From: Bdellovibrionota bacterium
GTDB taxonomy: Bacteria > Bdellovibrionota > Bdellovibrionia > Bdellovibrionales > JAEYZS01
Length of the DNA stretch: 64,000 nucleotides
Assembly: GCA_040386775.1 (NCBI GenBank)
Contig: JAZKEU010000024.1
Coordinates: 1 to 64,000 of the forward strand
Direction: 5' to 3'
Shown: positions 1 to 8,354 of the stretch, in pieces
Layout of the letters: each line of letters opens with the position of its first letter
Position numbering within the stretch: position 1 is the first letter of the stretch
The notes under the pieces: generated by a model
What the model saw: the letters and a program-made list of their open reading frames with translations, nothing else
Database searches by the model: none
Told to the model about the DNA's origin: nothing
Position numbers and translations under genes: made by a program

Positions 1-540
1 CTTCCGAAGTAAAATCAAAATTTGTTCTTCATTTAAAACAGCTCTAATTTTTTCATTTACTTTGAATTTTATCACAGGCGTTGGATTGCGTTGTATTAAT
101 CCTCCACCAAGAGCGTAATTGAAAGCACCACGCACACCTTTCAAAATAAACTTTCGATGAGACTCAGAATTCTCACTCAATTTTTCTCTAAGAAGAGAAT
201 GAATGTCTTGAGTCGTTATCTCATCTATATATTTATTTTCCCATAAAGGAAGCGTGTGCCTTCTTAAAACTTTATCTCGCTTATATACAGTGTCTTTCGT
301 GAGAACATTTTCAATTGAAAGATCATTAATGTAATTATCAAGTACAACTGGCCAAGTCGGAACCGATCGTCTCTTTATAGCTTCATTTACTATAATAATT
401 AGTTGAGCTTCAGTACGCTTCGCTTCCGCTTTAGCTTTTATACCCTTTCTCACCCGGCTCACTGGCTGCCTTGTGATGGTGTGTCTCTTAGAATAAGACA
501 CTGTAAAGGTATTCGTTTTATTATCAAATTTAATTCCCAT
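1..540 (-). CDS. Tyrosine-type site-specific integrase, N-terminal 180 codons (runs off window)
   Basis: The reading frame opens with ATG at 540 and stays open to base 1, giving 180 residues beginning MGIKFDNKTNTFTVSYSKRH. It aligns along its length with the N-terminal half of the integrase at 50179-51276 (ITRQPVS, RKGIK, PTW, NPTP, and the ending NEEQILILLRK against TEEQVKALLLTAK). The visible part is the arm-binding and SAM-like core-binding regions. The catalytic R-H-R-Y domain lies outside the window. The start overlaps the excisionase stop by 11 bases, the same overlap as in island B, which supports this start and translational coupling. It should catalyse integration and excision of island A at the tRNA. 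Confidence 0.9.
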   Translation of the reverse strand, partial: MGIKFDNKTNTFTVSYSKRHTITRQPVSRVRKGIKAKAEAKRTEAQLIIIVNEAIKRRSVPTWPVVLDNYINDLSIENVLTKDTVYKRDKVLRRHTLPLWENKYIDEITTQDIHSLLREKLSENSESHRKFILKGVRGAFNYALGGGLIQRNPTPVIKFKVNEKIRAVLNEEQILILLRK

Positions 541-796
541 ATTGCTTTCCTCTTTTTTGTGAAAGCAACAGAGCTTCAAGTTCATCTTTGCGATAACGAT
601 TTCTGCGTCCCAATTTGTAAAAAGGGATCTGACCATTAGAAGTCATATTTCGCAGAGACTTTATAGACACTCGCAAAAACTCCGCTGACTCAGTCGTATC
701 TAACCATTCAATTTTCAAAGAACCTTCTCCGATGTCATGGGAAGATGCCGGAACTAAGTAGAATGCTGGAGAAGCAACAGAGTTTCTATTTCTCAT
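530..796 (-). CDS. Excisionase / AlpA-type helix-turn-helix DNA-binding protein
   Basis: 88 residues. The C-terminal half, from about residue 30, is a MerR/HTH_17-type excisionase fold: WLDTTESAEFLRVSIKSLRN, then a wing GQIPFYKLGRRNRYRKDELE. It is clearly homologous to the protein at 49836-50189 (WLDSREAAEFLRIS, GQIPFYKFGRRNRYRK). It sits directly upstream of the integrase with an 11-base overlap and probably acts as recombination directionality factor. It may also act as a transcriptional regulator, like AlpA or P4 Vis; the sequence does not separate these roles. The N-terminal 30 residues are poorly conserved between the two islands. Confidence 0.85.
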   Translation of the reverse strand: MRNRNSVASPAFYLVPASSHDIGEGSLKIEWLDTTESAEFLRVSIKSLRNMTSNGQIPFYKLGRRNRYRKDELEALLLSQKRGKQYGN

Positions 797-992
797 GGCG
801 ATCCCCCCATTGGCAATACAGTAATTTATATTGCTTTTTTTTGGGGGTGGGGCTCAGCTGACAAGGCACTAAATGCACTAAAGATTTTATTCCTTCTTTA
901 CATAAGTATATATTCCATTTTTTATCTTTACTTAAAACGCAAATAAATCTGTGCTTTCTGTGCGTTAGATTAAAGGTGACTTTAGATTTCAT
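786..992 (-). CDS. Small basic protein between primase and excisionase, unknown function
   Basis: 68 residues starting MKSKVTFNLTHRKHRF, Lys/Arg/Cys-rich, with cysteines near residues 20, 31, 44 and 58. The start is set by an ATGA overlap with the primase/helicase stop, and its stop overlaps the excisionase start by 11 bases. It therefore fits as a coupled member of the primase - small ORF - xis - int string. An upstream in-frame ATG at 1016 would lie inside the primase gene and is less likely. Island B has no equivalent: there the primase overlaps xis directly. No known domain is recognised. The call rests on gene packing rather than homology. Confidence 0.5.
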   Translation of the reverse strand: MKSKVTFNLTHRKHRFICVLSKDKKWNIYLCKEGIKSLVHLVPCQLSPTPKKKQYKLLYCQWGDRHEK

Positions 993-2392
993 TTTCTTAC
1001 CTTTATGTTTTCCCAAATACGAGATCGTCTTACGAAATTAGAATTATCTCTTACTTTAGTTGCCTTTGGGTGTCTAGAGAGCCGCGCCTGTGGAAAAACT
1101 CTTTTAACCTCACGAGTAAAATGCGATTTACCAAGAGGCTTTCCACCGTGCTCTTTTACGCAGTCGCTATATTGACGATAGAGTTGCTCTGAACAGGTAT
1201 TTCCACTTACTTTTATCATATAATTTTCGAGTAAAAATGTGACCGCAGGATTTGCCTCGGCTTTATATTCTTCTTTCATATCTAAGCTAGCTTTAGGTTC
1301 TAAAAAGTGTCCTCTATTAAGTAGGCTTAGAAGTCCTTCTAGCGCCCAATTCAAAATACCTTCGATTTCTCCCGATTTAATCCACCAATACTCATCCACA
1401 AAATTCTTATTCTGTTTTTTAGGGTCTAAAGTTTGAATAATGAACGGTAAAAAAATTATTCGTCTCCATAAACCATCACTTCTATCTCTGAAGCGAGGAA
1501 CGACATTCGTAGCAAAAGTAAGTTTAGTTTTAAACTTCATTAAAAATGGATCTTGGCCCTTCTTTTCAACAGATAGCTCGCCTCCGCCAACAATAATTTT
1601 AAGAATATCTTCTGCAACTTTGTCGACGTCACCAATCTCTTCTACAATGTTTGCGGTTTTTCCCAGCATTCCGGTGAGTGGAAATGTTCGTGTCGGATTA
1701 AGCTGCTCGAGGCCTACGCCAGATGTATTTTCTTTTCCATAAAGCGCTCTCATTACTGTACAAGCAATGGATTTTCCATTGGCTCCGGCGCCTACCATCA
1801 ACACAAACTTATGAAAACTTGTATCGTTTGTTAATCCATAACCCACCCATTCTTGAAAAGCATTCTGAACATCTAGGTCAGGCAGAATTTCATTAATAAG
1901 CTTTTTCCACTTTGGACACGTTGCTTTTGGCGAATACGAAAATTTTAGAGAATTAAGCGAAAAGAAATTGGGATTGTGCGGGAGTAACGGATTTTTTCCC
2001 TTTAGATAACGATCCAAATCAAAAATACCGTTTTTCATACTGATAAAATGGGAACTATTGTTTGTTGCTCCTCCTAATAAACATGGAATTTCAATATCAT
2101 CAGGTATCATTACTATAGCCGCAATATTTGTTAACACCTCTTTTGCAAAATGTGTTTTGGTTTTTTCTCCAAGGTCTGGTTGATCTTGAAGAAATCGAAT
2201 TACTTCCAAAAGCATGTTGTTGTTTGTTGTGGCTTTATAGTGTGTGCCGTAATAAATAAAAAACTGACCTTTATAATTTTTAATTTCGTATAACCCGTTT
2301 TTTAAATATCCCTCGCTATATAAAAATTCACGAGCCGCCTCATGGGGTGTGGCGGTTGACTTAAGTTTACTAAATTGTCTTTCTCTTTCCAT
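989..2392 (-). CDS. Phage/plasmid primase-helicase, D5/P4 type (SF3 helicase domain)
   Basis: 467 residues. The N-terminal half resembles the D5_N region seen before the helicase of P4-like primases (NGIFDLDRYLKGKNPLLPHNP). The helicase has a Walker A segment GAGANGKS near residue 203, an acidic Walker B-like segment NIVEEIGD, a sensor-type segment FATNVVPRFRDRSDGLWRR, and a C-terminal winged-helix-like tail. There is no obvious catalytic primase domain, so it may load or unwind only. A GGAGG ribosome site lies just upstream of the ATG. In such islands this protein drives autonomous replication after excision. It is transcribed toward xis and int and is divergent from the gene at 2506. Confidence 0.85.
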   Translation of the reverse strand: MERERQFSKLKSTATPHEAAREFLYSEGYLKNGLYEIKNYKGQFFIYYGTHYKATTNNNMLLEVIRFLQDQPDLGEKTKTHFAKEVLTNIAAIVMIPDDIEIPCLLGGATNNSSHFISMKNGIFDLDRYLKGKNPLLPHNPNFFSLNSLKFSYSPKATCPKWKKLINEILPDLDVQNAFQEWVGYGLTNDTSFHKFVLMVGAGANGKSIACTVMRALYGKENTSGVGLEQLNPTRTFPLTGMLGKTANIVEEIGDVDKVAEDILKIIVGGGELSVEKKGQDPFLMKFKTKLTFATNVVPRFRDRSDGLWRRIIFLPFIIQTLDPKKQNKNFVDEYWWIKSGEIEGILNWALEGLLSLLNRGHFLEPKASLDMKEEYKAEANPAVTFLLENYMIKVSGNTCSEQLYRQYSDCVKEHGGKPLGKSHFTREVKRVFPQARLSRHPKATKVRDNSNFVRRSRIWENIKVRK

Positions 2393-2458
2393 ATATCCTC
2401 CTGTTACGCTTCTAAGGCTTGTAGCACAAAAGTCTGGATTTCTAGATATCGCATTAAT

Positions 2459-2497
2459 ATCGGATTTAATTTGAAAAATTATCTATTTAAATCCGAT
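2459..2497. promoter_or_regulatory. 11-bp inverted repeat in the divergent promoter region of island A
   Basis: ATCGGATTTAA at 2459-2469 is mirrored exactly by TTAAATCCGAT at 2487-2497, with a 17-base AT-rich spacer. It lies between the divergently transcribed primase (start 2392) and the 286-aa gene (start 2506). The second arm ends 8 bases before that ATG. This is typical of an operator for a dimeric repressor. Which protein binds is not visible; the 286-aa product or the XRE regulator at 7536 are candidates. Confidence 0.5.
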
Positions 2498-2505
2498 AGG
2501 TTAAT

Positions 2506-3366
2506 ATGAGCAAAAACAAAAGCTTTGAAGCAGATTATCTGAATTCATGGAAAATAATTTTTGAGAAAGAATTAAGAAGAACTATCATTATAGAAATGGG
2601 TTACGGTGGATTGGATACGAATACCAATATTCGCTTTAAAAATGATCGTCAAAAAATCCATAGTAAGAAAATCGAAAGCAAAGACCTGATTAAATTCCAA
2701 CAATCCTTTAAGTCACTTTGTAAGAAGCATAATATATTTAAAGAAGGACCTCGAAATAAATTAGAAAATGGTCCTGTTAGAGTAGAATCAAAATCGGGTT
2801 TAGGTTGGTATGGGTTACCTCGGTTTTTAGTTGAAGATTGCAGCCGTCTTAATATCAAACTTGAGACTTATATTAATGAAATTAGCGAATCAATAAAGAA
2901 GAGACACCGAAGACGCATCCCTCTCGACGTTGCAACGTCTTTACTCTGCTTAATGCATAATTGCAGTAATGATAAAAGTAAGCTTGAGGATCTCAAAAAT
3001 CTTCTTAAGCCAAAAGGATATGTAGATAAGACCATTGGAAAAACTATAGAAATTATGCGGGATAAAGTTCTGAGTCAGAAATTAAATAGCTCAGAGGTAG
3101 CGCGTATTAAGAAATTTAAAATCACATGGAATCCTTGTGAAAGCTCAAAAGGAAGCCCATTTAATACGGTATGGATTAATCATCTAAAGCATCATTTAAT
3201 AAAAGTTATACTGTCTGAGGGAAAACCTAAAATTATTAAAAATTTCGATGGTGTAGAAGTTGAAAAACAAAAACTTCTGGAAAAAATTGAGCTTTTTGGT
3301 TTAAAAAAACCTAATGATGGACTAACTTTTCTTCATGAAATTGGAAAATGGGCACAAAACCTATAA
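2506..3366 (+). CDS. Unknown 286-aa island protein
   Basis: Lys-rich soluble protein of 286 residues with no signal peptide or membrane segment and no family I recognise. The middle (residues 75-130) contains VRVESKSGLGWYGLPRF and a basic SIKKRHRRRIPLD stretch; the remainder looks helical. It is the only gene on the + strand of island A. It is divergent from the primase across an 11-bp inverted repeat, the usual place for an element regulator or replication accessory protein. The gene at 47585 in island B holds the comparable position before the primase, but I see no convincing similarity between the two proteins. Confidence 0.75.
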   Translation: MSKNKSFEADYLNSWKIIFEKELRRTIIIEMGYGGLDTNTNIRFKNDRQKIHSKKIESKDLIKFQQSFKSLCKKHNIFKEGPRNKLENGPVRVESKSGLGWYGLPRFLVEDCSRLNIKLETYINEISESIKKRHRRRIPLDVATSLLCLMHNCSNDKSKLEDLKNLLKPKGYVDKTIGKTIEIMRDKVLSQKLNSSEVARIKKFKITWNPCESSKGSPFNTVWINHLKHHLIKVILSEGKPKIIKNFDGVEVEKQKLLEKIELFGLKKPNDGLTFLHEIGKWAQNL

Positions 3367-3496
3367 AGATATAACACCAATTAATCTATCTATGGCGATC
3401 TAGGCTAAAACTTTATTTGTGCAAAAATTCGACGACCACACGATAAGACGCTAAATAGCTGTTCGTTCATCTACTCCCCCTGGCTATTGTCTAAGA

Positions 3497-6091
3497 TTAT
3501 CTAGAAGTAACCCGTGATCTTGCTTGGATTGCTGCTTTTACTTCGTCATACACAGTTTGTACTACTCTATCTGCGGATTCTATTGTTACAGCCAAACCAT
3601 ATTTAATTTCAGAAGGTAATCGGCCTGCTTCGGCTTTGCAATTTACCATAATTTTCATTGCTTCCTCGGCGCTAAAGGTAGTGAGGTCTTCTCCCTCATA
3701 TATTTCGTGCTGTAAAGTACCTCTTCGGGCTGTTTGCCAAGCAACTTCTTGAGTTGATATGCGCAGAGGATTCTCAACTATCTTACCAGCTCGCGAAAAC
3801 CATAACTGAGCCTTTCTATAGCGCCTATTCATAATCTCTACAGGGGAAATCCAAGATAAAGTTACAACCATTCTTTTAATAGTCCTGACACCGCTCAAAC
3901 CTATCGGAAGAGGAATCTCAAAAATTTTTGCTTCATCTGCTCCAATCGAACCAAATCCTATTGTCGTAGCTCGATGATTCTCACAAAGTAATGATCTAGA
4001 TTCTTCAATTTCTCCATACCCTAAAAATCTAGTGACCCAATTTCTTAATCTTGTATTTCTGAATGCAGTAGGCGCTGTTGCTTCAATTAATTCTTTAGCT
4101 TCTTTCCACGAAGCACCATGGGCTAAGAGAGTTTTGGCGAGAACTGTGAAATATTCTTCAGGGATTTCATTTCCAATTGCTTCGTACTGCTCCAAGCTTT
4201 CTAAAATTTTTGCTCCTAGACGAGTTACCAAGGCCGCAGAGTTGCTAGTGCCATTACTATGGTTATAAAGGTTTAAAGCTCCCTGAGAATTAGATGGAGA
4301 CGCAACTTTTTGTCCAGGCGGTTTAGTTAAAGATTGAGATGGCCAATATTCTGTAGAATCTTGCTCAGTCTTACGAGCAGAGAACAACATTCTACCTCCG
4401 GGAGCTAAAATATCTGGCTTCACAGCATTTCTGTAACCTAACCCAAATGAAGAAAATGGGCTGAAAACCGAACTGTCTTTAAGTAAATCAATTCGCATAG
4501 GATCGGTAGCGAAAGTAGAATTATCAGAGTAGCTTGATCCAACAGTTAAACCGTTTAAAGATTCAGCTGGGGAAAGAATTTTTTTTGTTATAGTATCTTT
4601 TGTTAAATTTAAGAGAGCATGCTCTTGTCGATTCTCCAATGACAACAGTTCGATACTTCTTTTTGGAAGAGGAATTTTTATATCAGGATTGTAGTTGCCA
4701 GCACTAATAACAAAAAGAACATTATATTCCCAAGATAACCAATCTATAAGGCGCGCCAAAGGGCTCATAAAATGAAGAAAGGGCCGATACTTTTCGCAAA
4801 TGGATAAATTTATTATTTTTACTTTTTTTGCAGTAGGGGTAGACCCCTCGCCATCTCTAAACATGCGTATAACGGCCTGATGAATAATATCTACTACAAG
4901 TTTATTTTCTGGAACAATCTCTTCATTCATTGAGCCTTGAGACTTGGAAATCATAACTGGTCTTACGTAGATTGGTTTCTCTAGGCGATTTTGACCACTG
5001 TCATCATCTCCGTTGATAATAAGGCTGGCCATAGCAGTTCCATGATATCTTTGTTCAGTTGAAACTAACGAAGAAATTCCATCTGGATCATCAACAATAA
5101 TTCGATCTTTCAACCAACTATGATTTTGAATTGGCATTCCATCAATTAGAGCTACAACAGGCTCATAGGTGTTTGGATCATAGGGAAATTGTGTAGTAGA
5201 CGCAGGAGACTCTATTTCGGAATCAGTTTCGATTTTAATAAAGGACTGTCCTGTTGGCCTAAAAAACATAATTTGATCAGCTTTCGCTAAACTAATCTGC
5301 GGTTGAGTATGAAATAAATTTTCTATTGCCGAAATAGGCAGATTAACCAAAATAGAGTGATATCTGATTGATTCAATTTCACACGAAGTAATGTGCGTCC
5401 CTCCTGCTTCTTCAACAGCACTTAAGACATTTACCTCAGACTCTTCTCGAGCCTCCTGTGTTTTTCGAAACCATAATTCTATTTCTACATTAATATTTTC
5501 TTGATCAGTTTGAACTCGATCTTCCCAATCTTCTCGAAGACCAGTAGCCAAGAGTCGATCTTCAGTATCCCAAGTGCGGAGAGAATATAAATGCTCGAAA
5601 AGATCTCTCCATTTAGTTTTACCTCTACCATAATCGGCGGAATCACCATCTCGCTTATACTTTCTCCACATAGCCATTAGCTGGCGCATGCCCTCTTGAT
5701 TAGACATTACAAAATAAACACGGCGACTCAACTGCCCAATTTCCTGGTTTTCCTCATTTTCCCCTAGAATATGAAAATCTTCGTTTTCTGCGACTTCTTC
5801 CCCATTAAATTCAGTTAGCCATTCTAAACCTTCTATATTTTTTGAAGCCTTGTAAAAATCTTCAACGGAACCAATCGTTTCAAAAACAATTACATGTTCT
5901 GGTTCAATTGCATCTATGGAAGTAGTTAGCTGCATTTGGGACGATAGAATTTCAAAATTGCTATCTAGACGCTGCGCCTGTCTTACCTTACCCGGTAAAT
6001 ATAAACCGCCCCCCGAACCTCCCGGAGGCCGACCTCTTCTTGAATTTGTGGGCTTCGGTAAAATCAGAAGAGGCTTATTGGGTAGAGCCAT
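3497..6091 (-). CDS. ietS: IetS-like subtilisin (S8) protease of an ietAS defence pair
   Basis: 864 residues, no signal peptide. A long N-terminal region (1-305) precedes a subtilase domain with the catalytic set Asp317 (VVALIDG), His350 (RYHGTAMASL), oxyanion Asn466 (VISAGN) and Ser616 (NGTSNSAALV). A C-terminal beta-rich region of about 190 residues follows. The ATG overlaps the stop of the upstream AAA ATPase gene by one base (TAATG), so the two are co-translated. The S8 protease plus AAA ATPase pair is the ietAS arrangement, first described as a plasmid stability pair of Agrobacterium and later reported as anti-phage. The protease is expected to be the effector, kept inactive until triggered. 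Family assignment is from motifs and pairing. Confidence 0.85.
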   Translation of the reverse strand: MALPNKPLLILPKPTNSRRGRPPGGSGGGLYLPGKVRQAQRLDSNFEILSSQMQLTTSIDAIEPEHVIVFETIGSVEDFYKASKNIEGLEWLTEFNGEEVAENEDFHILGENEENQEIGQLSRRVYFVMSNQEGMRQLMAMWRKYKRDGDSADYGRGKTKWRDLFEHLYSLRTWDTEDRLLATGLREDWEDRVQTDQENINVEIELWFRKTQEAREESEVNVLSAVEEAGGTHITSCEIESIRYHSILVNLPISAIENLFHTQPQISLAKADQIMFFRPTGQSFIKIETDSEIESPASTTQFPYDPNTYEPVVALIDGMPIQNHSWLKDRIIVDDPDGISSLVSTEQRYHGTAMASLIINGDDDSGQNRLEKPIYVRPVMISKSQGSMNEEIVPENKLVVDIIHQAVIRMFRDGEGSTPTAKKVKIINLSICEKYRPFLHFMSPLARLIDWLSWEYNVLFVISAGNYNPDIKIPLPKRSIELLSLENRQEHALLNLTKDTITKKILSPAESLNGLTVGSSYSDNSTFATDPMRIDLLKDSSVFSPFSSFGLGYRNAVKPDILAPGGRMLFSARKTEQDSTEYWPSQSLTKPPGQKVASPSNSQGALNLYNHSNGTSNSAALVTRLGAKILESLEQYEAIGNEIPEEYFTVLAKTLLAHGASWKEAKELIEATAPTAFRNTRLRNWVTRFLGYGEIEESRSLLCENHRATTIGFGSIGADEAKIFEIPLPIGLSGVRTIKRMVVTLSWISPVEIMNRRYRKAQLWFSRAGKIVENPLRISTQEVAWQTARRGTLQHEIYEGEDLTTFSAEEAMKIMVNCKAEAGRLPSEIKYGLAVTIESADRVVQTVYDEVKAAIQARSRVTSR

Positions 6092-7071
6092 TATTTTTTA
6101 ATTTTTTTTGTGTTTAAAAATGATTCAGATTGGCGTTTTATAATTGATTCCATTTTAGAACTTGGCTGTTCAAGAATAAATCTTCTAAAAACATCTAAGC
6201 AGAAATTTTCGACATCAGAAAATGAAGATCCAGTCATCAATTTAGGTAAGCTTTTTTTCGACTGTCCAAATTTAAGCTGGAATCTACTTTCAAAAATTGT
6301 AAGAATTTTTTCAATTTGAGTTGTTGTTGGTAAATCTAATTCCAACTTGACTTGAAATCTTCTCCAAACGGCTCTGTCGAGTAGTTCAGGATGGTTGCTG
6401 GCAGCCATTACAATCACATGAGAAGGTAGGCTATCTATCTGCATTAATAAAGAACTAACGACTCTTTTTATTTCGCCCGTTTCATGCTCATCGCCGCGTT
6501 CTTTACCGACGGTATCGAACTCGTCGAAAAAGAGTACGCATCGCTGAGTTTTAGCGTAGTCAAAAATTTGTTTTAACCTTTGATTGGTCTCACCTAAAAA
6601 GCTGGTTATGAGGCCATCATATCGTACTGTAATAAAGGGTATAGAAAGAGCTTCAGCAACTGCTTCGGCCAAAGATGTTTTTCCGTTTCCCGGAGGACCC
6701 GATAGCAGGATTCTGTTTCTTGGTTCTATATTGTATGATTTTAGCAGGTCTGAGCGAATTTGTTCTTCTATTAACTCAACACAAGCAGAATGAATATTTT
6801 GGTTTAAAACCATTTTATCTAAAGATTTTTGTGGAATTGTTTCAAAAATTAATGATTGTAAACGAGAAGAGTTAGTTATGAAGCCGATATCTTTTGTCTC
6901 ACGTGGCTTAGCACTAGGAACTTTCATTTCAGCAATTAGTTGGTTAGCAAGAGTATGATGTTGTTTAGATCTTTCCTCTGCAATAATTGCTTCAACAGTT
7001 TGTTGAAAAAGACGTTCATCACCTCTGGTTTTAGAACGTATTAAATTAAGTAATAGATCAGATCTCGCCAT
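6091..7071 (-). CDS. ietA: IetA-like AAA+ ATPase of an ietAS defence pair
   Basis: 326 residues with one classical AAA module: Walker A GPPGNGKT (125-132), Walker B VLFFDEFD (179-186), a sensor-1 segment MAASNHPELLD near 222, and arginine fingers in the AVWRRF segment. The N-terminal 90 residues are helical with no recognised domain. The gene is immediately upstream of, and overlaps by one base, the S8 protease gene. AAA ATPases with this partner are IetA-type, and probably act as sensor or regulator of the protease. A spastin-like or generic AAA protease-partner role is an alternative, but the pairing and the position in a mobile island favour defence. Confidence 0.85.
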   Translation of the reverse strand: MARSDLLLNLIRSKTRGDERLFQQTVEAIIAEERSKQHHTLANQLIAEMKVPSAKPRETKDIGFITNSSRLQSLIFETIPQKSLDKMVLNQNIHSACVELIEEQIRSDLLKSYNIEPRNRILLSGPPGNGKTSLAEAVAEALSIPFITVRYDGLITSFLGETNQRLKQIFDYAKTQRCVLFFDEFDTVGKERGDEHETGEIKRVVSSLLMQIDSLPSHVIVMAASNHPELLDRAVWRRFQVKLELDLPTTTQIEKILTIFESRFQLKFGQSKKSLPKLMTGSSFSDVENFCLDVFRRFILEQPSSKMESIIKRQSESFLNTKKIKK

Positions 7072-7203
7072 TATGCATTGCCCCGTATGTATCTTTAAAA
7101 AAAATAAAATACTTTGCTAGTTTCTACAATACAAATTGACGTGCGGTACTTAAAGTATGTGGCGCGCTATGGTCATTCTGGATCGTGGGAGATATGGCTT
7201 CCC

Positions 7204-7539
7204 TTAAATTTCATAGTCCTGTCCTTCAATACGAATTCGGCCGTCTTCGCATTTAAACGTAGTTTTGGAATTCTGTCCCCATGCTTCAACTATAACTAGG
7301 TCTACCGACTCTTTAAGAATTTTTACAGGCCAACCTTCTTCCGCAAAACCGACACGCTGTTCGGACACAAACTTCTCACAGGCGTCCATTGGGAATTCCT
7401 TGTCACTAACTTGTACCACTCCAAGTTTAGGGTATTTCTTTTTTGATACCATTTTCTTAATTTCATCTTTTGTATAACTCTTAGCAAAAGCAATTTCTGA
7501 AGCTAGTAATACTAAAAGAAAAATTCTTTGAAATTTCAT
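7204..7539 (-). CDS. Small exported protein, second gene of the tRNA-proximal module (island A)
   Basis: 111 residues with a signal peptide (MKFQRIFLLVLLASEIAFAK, cleavage likely after AFA) and a mature part of about 90 residues with two cysteines (near 54 and 97) that could form a disulfide. No known family. It overlaps the XRE regulator stop by 4 bases (ATGA), exactly as the unrelated lipoprotein gene does in island B. It thus occupies a swap position downstream of a conserved regulator. A cell-surface role such as superinfection exclusion is possible but not shown. Confidence 0.75.
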   Translation of the reverse strand: MKFQRIFLLVLLASEIAFAKSYTKDEIKKMVSKKKYPKLGVVQVSDKEFPMDACEKFVSEQRVGFAEEGWPVKILKESVDLVIVEAWGQNSKTTFKCEDGRIRIEGQDYEI

Positions 7540-7823
7540 TTTTTCACCCTTCTTAAAACAACCTCAAAAATTCCAGCGTTAATTTCATCCTTAAAGACTT
7601 CAAGTTTGTCGGCTTCGACTTTTGATTTTGTTCCAAAACATAAATAATTAATATCAACTCCTAAACAATCGGCGACGGCTTTAAGTTGACGGATACTTTT
7701 GGGCTCACTTCCACTTAGCCAACCATGCAAAGTTTGAACAGGCACCTTTGACTTCTTGGACAAAGAAGTAATGGTTAGCCCTTTTTCTCGAATGATTTTA
7801 CGTAAGATTGTTTTCAAATCCAT
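7536..7823 (-). CDS. XRE (Cro/CI-type) helix-turn-helix regulator, island A
   Basis: 95 residues. The HTH spans about residues 17-60 (GLTITSLSKKSKVPVQTLHGWLSG as a split motif, then SIRQLKAVADCLGVDINYLCFG), followed by a short helical tail ending AGIFEVVLRRVKK. It is nearly identical to the protein at 40585-40872 in island B, differing mostly in the middle (residues 55-77). It is coupled to the 44-aa small ORF upstream (10-base overlap) and to the exported protein downstream (4-base overlap). It probably autoregulates this operon through the repeats at 8021-8078, but that is inference. Confidence 0.9.
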   Translation of the reverse strand: MDLKTILRKIIREKGLTITSLSKKSKVPVQTLHGWLSGSEPKSIRQLKAVADCLGVDINYLCFGTKSKVEADKLEVFKDEINAGIFEVVLRRVKK

Positions 7824-7948
7824 AGATCATCCTCGCTATGTATAGGCGGGAGTTGAAGACCATTTCCGGCCATCAATAGTAAAATCCCATCAACCATAAG
7901 AAAACCTATGGCCAAGCAAAGTATGTATGGACGTTTGATAGCGGTCAA
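7814..7948 (-). CDS. 44-aa membrane small ORF with TTG start, conserved between the two islands
   Basis: Starts with TTG at 7948 behind a strong AAGGAGG site with good spacing, and stops inside the XRE gene start (10-base overlap). Product: MTAIKRPYILCLAIGFLMVD followed by GILLLMAGNGLQLPPIHSEDDLWI. It has one hydrophobic segment (residues 8-27) and an acidic tail SEDDLW. The homologous ORF at 40460-40594 has the same length, same start codon and same overlap, with 25 of 44 residues identical. The conserved tail and start architecture argue for translation rather than chance. Function unknown; a small membrane partner or leader of the XRE operon. Confidence 0.72.
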   Translation of the reverse strand: MTAIKRPYILCLAIGFLMVDGILLLMAGNGLQLPPIHSEDDLWI

Positions 7949-8226
7949 AAATACCTCCTTTGATTAATCAAACGCTCGATGGAAATTGAATGGCGGATAG
8001 TTAGAGGCGACGTAATGATGACTCTGTAGTTGTTTTTGTAGTTTGTGAAACTACAAACTACAGCGCGAACTACAGAAGCATAGCAACTCACGTGATTTCG
8101 CGGGTTCTTGCGGGATATCCGAAAAGATGAAACTTTGAAGCAGATGTTGCTTAGTTAATTGAAATGATTTCGAATTTTTGAATTTGGAGCCACTTCTCTC
8201 ATTTCTTAAAAAGTGGCTTACAAATT
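7949..8226. promoter_or_regulatory. Conserved non-coding end of island A (attachment arm / control region)
   Basis: No gene is seen here. Read on the minus strand from the tRNA it contains: a CCACTT...AAGTGG hairpin (8190-8216); a 27-base block identical to island B (8144-8170); a related TATCCCG / ACCCGC block; nested CTGTAGTT repeats (8021-8078); and a GCGTTTGAT / ATCAAACG inverted repeat that brackets the ribosome site of the 44-aa ORF. Island B carries the same elements in the same order at 40178-40459. Likely roles are integrase/excisionase arm sites, the module promoter and possibly an origin for the primase/helicase. Confidence 0.6.
8021..8078. repeat. Nested inverted CTGTAGTT repeats, island A
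   Basis: On the minus strand the motif CTGTAGTT occurs twice in direct orientation and once inverted (AACTACAG). Inside it is a perfect 10-bp stem TTTGTAGTTT / AAACTACAAA with a 3-base loop. Island B has the same motif with inverted copies at 40321-40374. Repeated and mirrored copies fit a multi-subunit protein-binding site: operator, excisionase site or iteron-like origin. Confidence 0.6.
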
Positions 8227-8303
8227 TGGTAGGCCGTCCAGGACTTGAACCTGGGATCCTCCGGTTATGAGCCGGATGCTTTAACCAACTAAGCTAACGG
8301 CCC
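8227..8303 (-). tRNA. tRNA with CAT anticodon (elongator Met or Ile2)
   Basis: 77 nt including an encoded CCA. The cloverleaf reads: acceptor GGGCCGT / ACGGCCT, D arm, anticodon stem TCCGG / CCGGA with loop CTCATAA (anticodon CAT), T stem CCAGG / CCTGG. The paired acceptor end rules out initiator tRNA. Elongator tRNA-Met and lysidine-modified tRNA-Ile2 cannot be separated reliably by eye. It is the attachment gene of island A, whose conserved end begins right after its 3' end. Confidence 0.92.
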
Positions 8304-8354
8304 TCAGTTGATGATTCTTATAAAATCATAAAATAGTTCTCAAAGCAAGGCTGA

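Larger units (their letters stand above)
1..8226. mobile_element. Integrative island A (left end outside the window), at a CAT-anticodon tRNA gene
   Basis: The segment runs from the 3' end of the tRNA at 8227-8303 leftward past the window start. It holds integrase, excisionase, a primase/helicase, a divergent unknown gene, an ietAS-like defence pair, and a tRNA-proximal small ORF / XRE regulator / exported protein module. Gene order and several proteins match island B at 40162-51360, whose two ends are visible. That comparison is the main reason for drawing the boundary at the tRNA 3' end. The far attachment site is not in the window, so the total length is unknown. It looks like a satellite-type or P4-type defence island: no phage structural or conjugation genes are seen. 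Confidence 0.82.

Noticed and set aside
403-639. Plus-strand open frame across the integrase and excisionase genes
   Set aside because: It lies opposite two well-supported homologous genes and has no signals of its own.
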